Assembly: GCA_023238725.1 (NCBI GenBank) | Contig: CM041553.1 | Location: 24,815,501-24,879,500 of the forward strand | Reading direction: 5' to 3' | Source of the DNA: Scortum barcoo | Taxonomy: Eukaryota; Chordata; Actinopteri; Centrarchiformes; Terapontidae | DNA length: 64,000 bases | Shown: positions 48,601 through 59,365 of the stretch, piece by piece | How positions within the stretch are numbered: the stretch's first letter is position 1 | Layout of the letters: every line of letters begins with the position of its first letter | Program-made: the position numbers and the translations under genes | Notes under the pieces: model-generated | Seen by the model: only the letters and a program-made list of their open reading frames with translations | The model's database searches: none | What the model was told of the DNA's origin: nothing

Positions 48601-51389
48601 TTTCCTTGAAGAGCACCAGCTTTCTTGACTTTTTGGGTGCAATTTGAGTGCTCCACTATCTTTTGCACATCCATTTTTTAAACTTCCTGTCTCCCACTCC
48701 TCGCAATTCCCAAGATTATCATCTCTTGAGCCTCACTGAGTTCATAAACTGACCTCATTCCTGCATGCAAACTCCAGCTAATCCTCTTGTTACAGCAGCA
48801 AATGGATTTCATGAATCTGGTAATGTCATTTAAGAGTTGAGCCTCCCTTTGTTTTCAATCAAGAATATACAGAAATTTTTTTTTTTTTTTTTACTGTCTC
48901 AACAAGAAACACTTTCAAATGATCTTTTCTATTACTACACTTTTAATTAAAGACCAAAATAATCATTTAGATTTCACTAGAGGATTACTCAAACATTGTA
49001 TCTTCATCTATTTCCCTTTTCTGTGTTATATAAACATATAAAAAACACATTCAAGGTACCTAATTAAGTGACTATCATGCCATGGGAAATGCAAAAAGAC
49101 TTTTTTTTGTTTTTAATTCACTATGACCCTTTTCATAGAGATCCCACAGTATGTAACTGTTCTAAATGTACATGCATAAATGTGCTGCATATGAAAGGGA
49201 TCAAGGGATTCATCCACAAAATATATAAATATTACAAACAATCTAAATGCCGTCTTTCATGTGCACGCTCTCCCTCTGGTATCACAATGGCTCTTAATGG
49301 CTTTGTGTGTAAATGAGAACGCAACCACGAGGGATTAAAGAGAGAGAACATGCTAGACTGACATTGAAATAACTGCGATAGGGAGACTTTGCATACAGCT
49401 ACATGTGACATCGGGGCTTAATCTCCACTCCTGCAAAAATAGGTTAGAGGGAAGTCACAGCTCGGGGAGGTTTGTTCAGTTTGTTGTGGAAAGCCAAGGT
49501 GTGTGATGTTATGTGACTTAATGCTGTCAAATGTAAGCGTGATATTATAGCAGCTGGGTCTGACACAGTCGGAGTGAGCGCACTTTACACACCTTGATCC
49601 TTTAACAATCCCAACTCCCTCCTCCAGTGAGTCCATCAAAAAGTACTTAACCCCTCCTAAGCTCATTCCCCCCTTCTCTGTTTTTATTCCCCCATTCAGC
49701 CACGCTGCCGCTTTTCTCTTTGTGTCTCTCTACGAACACTCAGCGGCAGCAGTGGGCCTTTTTGCTCGGCCCGGCCAAAGACAATGGAGGAGCAATGGAG
49801 GAGCATGGACGCAGGACATGGAGACGACGATGAGGGGGAACGAGGAGGAGGCGGAGGACGGGGTTTGTTCTGCTGAGTGATTTGGAGTGCTTGACTGACA
49901 GCAGGGCAGCTTTCTTGTGTGTTTGTGTGTGTTTGTGTGTGGAAGAGGCTGAAGAGGCTCATGACTTTAAAAAGCTGTGCCAAAGTCAAACAGTGAATAG
50001 CAGAGCGGGATGTGTGTCGTTGAGAGTTGAGGCATGCTTTAAGAAATATCTGATAGCGATCAAGCAGCTGTTTCCCCCGAGGCTGCAGCGCGATGGAGAC
50101 CTGCAGCGGCCGATACCTGGTCTCAGCTCATGTGGGAGCATACACAAGGTCAAAATCATATAATCTCAGCTAAAATGAATGAATGGATAATTTATCATGA
50201 AAGTCCTCACTTGAGCTGTAAAGTACAAGCATACAGCTGACGGGTGCTTCAGTAAAACTCAATAGTTCAAGTTGTTCTTTGAAGCAATACACCTCCTTTT
50301 CATTTTCCTGACTGCTGGACATGTTGAGCTGGAAGTCATTGGAAACTTTAAGTGTAGAGTCCATTGCTTTTACTCACTCATCACTTTATTTCTCAGTCCA
50401 GCCATGAGTCTTTCTTTCTTCTTGTCACCTACAGCCACTGCCATTAAATGGTGCCAGCGATGGAGCTTGTTTCTTTTGGCACCGGATAACAAACAAATAA
50501 CAAAAAATGAATAACAACTTCTATCAAAGACAATAAATAAAGAGGGTTTCAGTCAGCAACATAATCATGAAAGGCACTTTGTGGAGATCGAACCAGCAAC
50601 CATGCAAATAATGGACAGCCTGCTCCTCCATGTGAGCAACTGGGAGGATGATGACTAACAAAATAAAGTAAATGTACAATATATATGTCAAGATAAAGAA
50701 AAAATGGGCAAATTAAGCTGTTCCAAAACAAATCATCAAGTTTTAAAGTTGAGCCACAGCTGGTCTTGACCAGTTCTACAATTGTCCAATTTCATTCGCT
50801 TGCAGTTCATGTTTTTACGACTTTTTACCACAGAGCATCTCCCTTGTTTAACCTCGCTTTTACTGTTTAGGAACTCATCATCGTGTTACGTAATTGTTCA
50901 GCTCCAAACTGACGGGCTCTGTCTGCCTCTCCGTTGCGTAAGCTGCACACACTTTGACACACAAGGACCCATCTGGCTTCACACGTGAGCACCAACGAGA
51001 TACAAACACGATTAGTTTTGTCATCAACGTCCAACTTGCAGAATACCTTTCAATCGCCTGAAAATATCTGAATTAGTTCACGTTGAGCTCAGCTAACAAA
51101 TGTGAATGTTCAGCTCGTCATCCATAACTCTCCACTCTAACCCTCCAGGATTTTTAAAAGTCTGAAGTATCTCATTACTGTCCTCTCTCTGTTCTCTTAC
51201 ACATTTAAGTCAACTCAAAGGTTTCTCATTGAAGCCCATAATTATTGGTTTCCTCTCTGATATCTAATAAATATCTACTTACCATCTGTAGGCTCAGTAT
51301 TTAAGACTTAATAAGAGTGTGTGTTTGTTTTTGCCTTATGTTTTCGGTGGATGTCTGCTTTAAATCTGTCTGTTCTCTTAATTACTTTA

Positions 51390-51487
51390 GCTATTTATTC
51401 TGTAGCCTTTTACTGTGAAGCACTATGTGACATCTGTTCTGAAAAGCTCCTTTATGAATAAACTTTACTTACTTACTTACTTACTTA
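51390..51487 (+). repeat. Retroelement tail ending in (ACTT)5
   Basis: The motif tactgtgaagcactatgtga, then aaaagctcctttatgaataa and actttacttacttactt, matches the 3' tail of fish non-LTR elements with a tetranucleotide repeat end. The tandem tract is 51,467-51,487. Confidence 0.45.
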
Positions 51488-51804
51488 TGCAGACCTTTGT
51501 GCATGTCTGACCTTTGTGTGTGTTTTCTGAGAAGAGCCTGGCACCGATGGGGACTGGTTTACCTGAAGGCCCTTAAGGAGGAAAACAGGAAGTGGGAGAT
51601 ACACAAAAAGAGGAAATGGCTTTGACCAACATGTAGAAATGGATTTGTTATGCTCCATTACAACAAGAACTCACGGTCATACCCTGCTGCATATAAAGAG
51701 GCAGCGTTCAGACCTGGAGGGTGACAAGACAATATAATAACACTGTTAACTGAAGTGACTCTGAGAGAGCTGGTCTTCATTATGAACATGTGGGCACCAG
51801 CTGC

Positions 51805-52525
51805 AGTGGTGGAAAGTAACTAAGTATATTTACTCAAGTACTGTACATAAGTTTAATATTACAGTACTTTACTGATTTATTTCAATTTTCTTCTACTTTT
51901 AACATCTAATCAGTGATATTTCAGATGGACGTATTGTAGTTTTTGCTGCATTGCACTGATTTTAAAGCATTGGGCAGTTACTTTGCAGATTAATATTATC
52001 TATTTAATATTATCACCTATTATGATTTATCATGACGGACTAGAAGACTCATTGGATGTTTAACAAAGCTTAAATTAGCTCAACTTTTGCCTGCTGCAGA
52101 GTTATAGATTTACACATTAATACATCTGAAAAATAAATACAATACAAAATATTACTCTGAAATGGGGGATTCAGTATGAGTACTTTTGTACTTTTGTCAG
52201 TTAATGTATATATAAGTCACAATCAATGCAGTATTTGCAGTATTACCACCCGGGTGTCAGCAGTGACTTTCCCAGAAAAATCATGAATGGCACACTTTTA
52301 AAAACATTTTAAAAACTCAACTGTGTGTGAAGCAGCGTGCAGTTGTTTTCTGGCCAAACAAAAAAAACCTATAATTACTGAAATTACGGAAAATTTAAAT
52401 TGAGAATATAATGTTAAGTTGATTTTAAATCTAATACTTTTGTACATTTACTTAAGTAAAAATCTGAATAACATAACATCTTAAAAGTTAAAGATCAGGG
52501 TGCTTCTTCCAACACTAACCAGCTG
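51805..52525 (+). mobile_element. MITE beginning cagtggtggaaagtaactaa
   Basis: The left end is cagtggtggaaagtaactaa followed by gtatatttactcaagtactg. The right end (ttacttaagtaaaaatctga ... gcttcttccaacactaa) is its diverged inverse. It is a well-known, very common fish non-autonomous DNA element with ACTCAAGTA subterminal motifs. There is no transposase. A related reverse copy lies at 32,305-32,830. Confidence 0.65.
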
Positions 52526-53439
52526 TATATGGATGTCTGAAAATTAGTATCATGTGATAGCAGCTAATACTACAGGATTTAAACAGCTTTTTCTGCTTCC
52601 TCTTCTCTCTCTTTCTTTCTCCGTCTTTCTCTGAATCTCAAGTTTTTCATGTTAAACAGGAATCTTTCACATTCAGTGGAAATACATTTCAGCCTCAACA
52701 CAGGATCCAGCTCCAAACATCGGCCCCGACCACACAGCAGTAAATTTTTATCTTCAGAGACGCCAAACCTCAGCGCTCTCCGTCCCCGCTCTGTCCAGCG
52801 GTGGTGGGAACAAGCCCGATGGTGGGAGGTGGACGTGTTTATCTGGTAAGACGAGCATTCAGAAAGCAGCGGCGTGCAACACATGGGAAGGAGGAAGGAG
52901 GAGAAGAGATTAAAAAAGACTGTTTACTTTTAATCAGGACTCAGTTTACATCCCTGCAGTAAAGACAGACAGTAGGAGGATGAGAGGGCATTGGGTTGAT
53001 GGTGATGTTACACAGCAACATTGACCTTACATTCAGATACTGGATGCTGGCCATTCATGTCATCCAGTGAAGAAGATTCCTCACAGTTAAAACAGGACTT
53101 TGTCCAAGTTCTGCTCCGACAAACTTAAGGGGTCACCTCCCAAAAATAGAACGTGGTCATGGTAAAATAACTCCACAGCGGGACGGGAAAACCACTTGGG
53201 GCTTGTAAACATCATCAGAGGCTGACAAAGAACCAAGTTTTTTTTCCTTCTTCTTCTTCTTGTGCTCTTCAATGGCAGATCCAATCCACACATAGCAAAC
53301 TTAACATAATGTGTCCCTCAGGTCCCAATAGACACATTATATAATGTTGACTGGTTATTGGACTGTTGTGTAATCTCCAGTAAGACTCGTGAGTCCAAAG
53401 CCATGCAAGCAGGTCTGTAAGGCTTTATGTAGGCACATC

Positions 53440-53925
53440 CAGGCTTCAAGATAAATGCAATGTCAGCATGCTAACAGGCTCACAATGACGTTAAATGGGC
53501 TTGTTTACCTTGTTCACCATCTCAGTTTGGTGTGTTAGCATGCTACGATGCAATTTATGACTAGATTGTGTATGTATTTAGTCATAATTCAAATTTTGAA
53601 CTGATGTTGGTGCAAGAGGGAAAGTTAGTCTCTAAAGTTATCACAGTTCAGCCTGAGAGATGATGAGGGATGCATATGTGTGGCTAATTTAATGTCACTC
53701 CACCCAACAGCTGTGAAGACATTTCACTGAAAACCATTCAACCTGATGGTGGTGCTAGAAGAAAAAAAATCAAGGGATCACTAAGGCAAATGAAACATCA
53801 TGTGGAAACCATGAATGTCTTTACCAAATATTGTTCCAATCCATCAAGTATATGTTGAGATATTTAAATCTGTGAGTGTCCATTGGCCAACGTTGCCATC
53901 CACCTTGCTGCTAAATGCTCAAACT
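53440..53925 (+). repeat. Dispersed repeat, copy 2 of 3
   Basis: It contains gtcagcatgctaacaggctc, tcaccatctcagtttggtgt, acatttcactgaaaaccatt, tggtggtgctagaag and tcaagggatcactaaggc. It is the longest of the three copies and begins with the gtgttagcatgcta palindromic segment. Confidence 0.6.
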
Positions 53926-56079
53926 GGTGGAACCTCTACTATAGATATGTGTTAATTAAAAGTCAACATTGACCCAGAAACTACAGGGATGTGTGGTGAA
54001 TTATGGGAAAGCTGTAATCCCTCCACTTATTGCGCGAAACAGTTCAGATAAATCAACTAAACTGACCGGGGTTATGGCTACAATTACTTTGTTTTTTCTA
54101 CAGATAAATTTGGCAGCAGAGATTTAGGTTTCAGATAAAGAAGTTATGCTCACTGTCTGATTTCATTCATAATCTTTCCAGCAATTTGGTGTTTTTTTTA
54201 GGTGTGTGTGTGTGTGAGGGCAATACACAGGTTCGAGCCAAGAAAGTGACTCGAATTAAAGGTTGAGAAGAAAGTAATCTGGTGATATCCAGCAGCAACT
54301 AAACCCAGAGGTGTTTATCCAGAAAAACCTGCTGACCCAGAATCAGATATACTTTCAGCTTCTTAATCACTGAGGGTAGGAATACTGAGGTTTGGTAATC
54401 TGATCTGAGGTCTGTGGCTGATGGGAGCGAGTCCAACTTCCATCAGCTTATATCAGGTTGTACTTGACCTGCGGAGCGTTCAGCATTTTAGCCAGCATGT
54501 CGCTAATCTGCTTAACCGAGCTTTAGAGAGATGGAGTTTCTCTCTCTCTCTCTGTTTCACACAAACACACACATAAACCCACTTTCATCCTTTCTCACAC
54601 ACAAAGACACACTTTCACTGTCACACACACACACAAAATCTGACTGTACTCCATCCTGTCTGTTTTCATTTCCTCCCTCTCACCTTTCAGTCCCTGTTAC
54701 TCAGTCTTATCCCCATCTGTCTATTTTTTCTCTTTGTTTCCTCTAACACAAACAACTGGTTTTTCCGTGCTTTCATATCCACAACACTTTCTTGTGCATA
54801 TGCTTAAATGCCAGGTATTTAGCGGATGGAACTGCAGGATGTCTTGCTGATGCAGATTGGAACAGAAAACCAGAGTTTTTTTTAATTAATTCCTCAAGCA
54901 CACTGTCGTCTTTGTGAAGCTCAAATAGAACCACTCAATTATGAATTTTATGTATTTACACCAACTACCCACTCTGGTTACGGCGTTGGCCAATGTCTAC
55001 ACATGGTTTACACCAGCTCCTCCAAGAGCAATATGCCAGCAAAGTGAGTTACGCAAAGCGACCTCAAGCTCGCATGAAGTCACCCGACTGTCTGCCTCGT
55101 CTGCTTTTTTTTCGCCACCGCAACCAACAAACATTTGTTTTGTCCTCTGTTTGTCAGCTGCTGAAACATGTCCTAATAGGTGTTTAACGTCGGAGACATA
55201 AAGAGCTGTTTGAGGCTGCGTGGAACCGCAGCGTCCTCATCCAAACAGCAGGTTTGTGGGATGCCAGCAGAGGCTGGAACGGCCTCGCGGGTACGAGGCT
55301 TCGGCTCCATGGCTTCAGGTTTGGACGTGGGAAGAGAAAACATCACGTCTTCACTGCCACAAAAACAAGCCCTGCAGTCTTCTCTTTAATTTTGCTGTTT
55401 ACTAATTGGCTGCTTTTCCCAAACCAGAGTCGTTGTTGCATAAAACATATTTTACCATCGCAGGATGAAACAAAGCAGTGATGGTTCCTGTGCAAACATG
55501 TCACAACTATGGCCGAAGTTTGTGTTGGAGGATTTACTTGCATCTGAATGGCGATGACACCTGAACAAGTTCCATGCTGAGAAAGGCTGAGGGATGTGGT
55601 TGAAAGCCCTGGAGAAAAGTTGTTTTGAGTGTATTTGAGTTCCCAAGTCTGAGAAAGAGTCTCCATGCTCAAATGAGTTCGTACATGACAGCTTGTACTG
55701 TAGAAACGTCTCCAAACATAGCTGACCTTTGTCGAAGTGCACAAAAAGTTTGTTAACAATAATTAAGGATGTAATATGCTACATGACTTGGAGACTAGAT
55801 TTCTGCCAAACCCTGTTAAATGTGTATGAATGCAACATTTATGAGTTTGTTGCATACACATTTAAGACTGTAAATTACATTGCTTGTTTCCATGCTAACT
55901 TTATAAATGGTCAGCATACTGGAGTTACCAATATTCACATAGTTTTTCATCTAAAGGAAAAAATGTCATGCTTACACTCGCCTGAAAAATGATCACTGAT
56001 GTTTATTGCAGATTTAGCAAGAAAATGAACAAGACTGAGAGTCCACAACCACATTAGCAGCCCAGACTGGCACAGCGGT

Positions 56080-56480
56080 GCTTTGAGCTAAACGCTCACA
56101 TCAGCATGCTCACCGTAATAATGCTGACATGCTGTTCAGCAGGCATAATGTTTACCATCTTTACTATCTTAGTTTAGTATAAAAAGTCAGTCGTTTTGTA
56201 AATACTGGGCATTTTACATTTTGATCCGGATGGTGCTGTATGAAAAGAATAAAGCCTGTGTTAAATCATTCTTAATAACTGTGGATTTTCACTCAAAAGT
56301 ACAATTGTCTACCTTGGGGTGGCGCTACAGCAACAGTCAGGTTTTTATCACAAAAGTAATTAGGATTCATCCTCTGGAGATTATGAATGTCTGTGCAAAA
56401 TTTCATTGCAATCCATCCAATAGTTGTTAAGATATTTAAGTCTGGACCATAGAGGTGAACTGACCATCTGACTGACATAC
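56080..56480 (+). repeat. Dispersed repeat, copy 3 of 3
   Basis: It contains aacgctcacatcagcatgct, gtttaccatctttactatct, ggggtggcgctacagcaac and ttcattgcaatccatccaat then agttgttaagatatttaa. The ending gtctggaccatagaggtgaactgacc is typical of the family's 3' side. Confidence 0.6.
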
Positions 56481-57033
56481 AGCAATGTTAAAAGGTGTAT
56501 TGAATGATTTCTTTTTGTGTATATTTGTTGTTACTTCATGTTTCATGTCTTGTATCAGTGATGTAAGACTATAACTAACTATCAGTTCCAGTTGCTTATC
56601 ACAGCTGTAGTGACAATTTGACAGGACCTATAAAAGCGACACCACCAGCAGCCAATTCTGCATCATTACATGTGATTTTGCCCAAAGTGAAGGAGCAAAC
56701 AAGAGCATGTTTGTTTTTTTTCTGTAAAAAGTGTGTGAGCAACAGAGAGAGCTGAGTCCCTCATCACACACACTGAGAGTGGACACTGGGCGAGCAGCTG
56801 ACGGATGTGTGGTGTTTTGATATGAGGTCACCTTCTCCTCCACGTCGTCCAGCGTCTGGGATGAGGTCACCCCTGAAAACATTTACCTTCCTCTTCACCA
56901 AGTTAATTGTCTCAAGTTTGGAATAATAACAGTCGCTCTGTGACAGCGCCGAGAGCTCACCTGTTAGCTGTTAGTTATCCCGCTGCGTCACACACACACA
57001 CGTCCGCCTCTGTTCTCTCCATTAGCAGCGTTT

Positions 57034-57074
57034 CGTGTGTGTGTGTGTGTGTAATGTGTGTGTGTGTGTGTGTG
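57034..57074. repeat. (GT)n interrupted microsatellite
   Basis: A GT run with one AA interruption near 57,053, about 220 bp beyond the pdgfa poly(A) signal. A (CA)n run sits just before it (56,988-57,001). Confidence 0.9.
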
Positions 57075-57294
57075 ATATTCTCAGTTACAAATTCACAGGG
57101 GTTTTAGCTTCAGTATTATGATCTTCCAGATAATCTCTCTCTCACACACAGAAATCTGTTCGGCTCCTCTTTCAGGTTTAGATAAATGATTAAATCCTTC
57201 AGCCGCTCTGACAAGCGTTTGGTAAAATAAAACCCTTGTTTCTCTAAAAGCTGTTTACTGATCACCACGCTCACTTTTGTCATCATATAAATAG

Positions 57295-57300
57295 TTTATT
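57295..57300 (-). terminator. Candidate pdgfa poly(A) signal
   Basis: Minus-strand AATAAA, preceded by TTGATACT and followed by an ATTTA element, about 590 bp past the proposed stop. It would define a 3' UTR of roughly 57,280-57,888. The UTR contains a CA tract (57,422-57,441 as GT on the plus strand). Confidence 0.55.
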
Positions 57301-57888
57301 AGTATCAATAACATGTCAGGAGGAAGTTTTTTTTTTCCTCCATTCTTAATGCGAATAACATACCAGAAGTAGAAACAGATGGCGATAGAAAACAGAGGTT
57401 ATAAAAATAAGAGGATATACATGTGTGTGTGTGTGTGTGTTTTGCTGAGGAAGAGTAAATCTTGGAGTACAAAAAAAAAAAACCTAATCCACAGTCACTG
57501 TTTCCACCCCGGTTCATAATCCGAGTCGCTGAGCGGTTTATACTCAGGAGAAGGAACCAGATGCAGACAATAAGTCCTTCAGTATCCCAGAATCCTCCTC
57601 ACTTCTGCCAGCATTCTGCATTTTCATCGTCTAATCGCTTCTTATTTCTCCATTGAGGAATCACGGCAAGGAAACTGTCAGCCTGTCTCTCGTTCGTCTC
57701 TCTCTCTGGTAGCCTTTCAGAGAACAGCAGAGGTCCTTATGAGTCACTCATCCTCCGTGAAAACCTCCCAAAGGTCACTGGTCAAAACACACTCCATGAA
57801 ACCTGTCACAGTCTTCTTATGTTAGAGGCTGAAGGTGCTCGTCCTCCTCTTCCTGTCCTCCACTCCTCCTCCATCTGTCCGTCTCCCT

Positions 57889-57899
57889 TCACCTGATGC
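57889..57899 (-). CDS. pdgfa: Putative pdgfa terminal coding exon (short isoform)
   Basis: Acceptor cccaacag|gc in a good pyrimidine context. Joined in phase 1 it gives Gly-Ile-Arg then TGA. This parallels the Asp-Val-Arg-stop that ends the short human isoform. The exon is too short to be certain. Confidence 0.5.
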
Positions 57900-59325
57900 C
57901 TGTTGGGAAGAGAGTCAAATGGAAATGAGGAAACTGACCCTTCAATATATTTCAATTTTTACACCCAAAATAAAATATTTATATATGTTTCACACAAAAT
58001 CTTAGTAATGAACCCAGGATTGTTTTTTGTCTTATTATGTTGTTTAACCTTTATACATGTTTTCATGTATTAAAAACAATTTGTTGCATACAGCTCCTTT
58101 AAATAATGAAAAACTGTGAGTTTGGGGGACGGTTGCCCCTCACTCAATGCATCGTCTGAGAGCACAGCTGCATATTTCATAATGTTTAGGAGTGCAGAGG
58201 CAGAGAATGACAACACATTTATTTATCTGTTTCCCATTTATCTGTTTTTATTCCTGCTGTATCACACTGCCATGCAGTTGGCAATGATGGAAATCTAAAT
58301 TACAGGGAGGAAGTGCTTGTTGATTATTACTACACATCTGACGTGTTGCGGTTAATTAGACTAGATGGGATTGAGATTGGATTTTCTTTGTGCATTTAAA
58401 ATAATAGTAAAGTGATTACTATTACTAAATTGGAGGGGCCAGAACAAAAAGCGGCGAGGTGCATGTTCTTAAAAGGGCTACATTTATATTTTTTCTTTCA
58501 GCTGTTAGTGTGACTTACAGGAAGTCAAAAGTTAGGTCTGTCAACAGGAAGTCACATGGCTGCTGCTGGGATTGACACTGTAACCTTTTGATTACAGGAC
58601 AATTTAACCACAAGCCTTCCAGTTTCACATGAACTGGTCCACTGACACTCAGCAAATATATACTTTTATTATTATTATATAGACTTTACAGTTTTGCGCA
58701 TTTTGTTCACTGTGACTTTCAGTGAGTTTGTATTTAATGTCACAGCTGCAAAACTGAAGATAGATGGATGAATTTCTGTCCTGGGGACCAAACCCCTGTG
58801 GCTTTTCAGGTACTCACTATGCTACACACACATACATACACACAATATATGTATATAGTTTATGGATCTATTCAGCTCAGTAATGAGAATCAGGGGATTT
58901 TCATGAGTTCCACTGTCTGTAGTTGGCTTTAGTTCAGGAGAAGCTTTGGATAATAGGGAGTGGGAGTTTGGGAGGGGAGTGTGTATATGTGTGTATGTGT
59001 GTGTATCTGTGTGTGTGTGGGGGGGTGATGTTGCCCTGAGGGAGGACTAATTCAAGCAGAGAGGAAAAACACAGTAAATACCTCAGATCTCTTATCAGAT
59101 CCTTTTGGTGTCAGTAGACACATTCAGACAGGAGCAGCAGTCACATGAGAGACACAGACACACACACACACACACAGAAACAGCTGCATGCTCACCATTG
59201 TCTGTGTCTGAGTTCGGGTTGATGTGGCGCTTGTTGGTGCACATGCACTCCAGGTGATCCTCCAGCCTCACCTGCACCTCCCTCAGCTTGGGCCGCCGCC
59301 TTGCACATACTCCACCTTCGCCACC

Positions 59326-59365
<40 letters not shown>

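Larger units (their letters stand above)
33341..57270. other. Intergenic region between pdgfa 3' end and dnaja3 promoter
   Basis: No conserved exon or RNA gene was recognised in about 24 kb on either strand. It contains the repeats listed separately, homopolymers (poly-A near 44,832, G-run near 45,165) and CT-, CA- and GT-rich tracts. Most open frames are antisense or low-complexity. Non-coding enhancers for either neighbour cannot be excluded. Confidence 0.5.
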
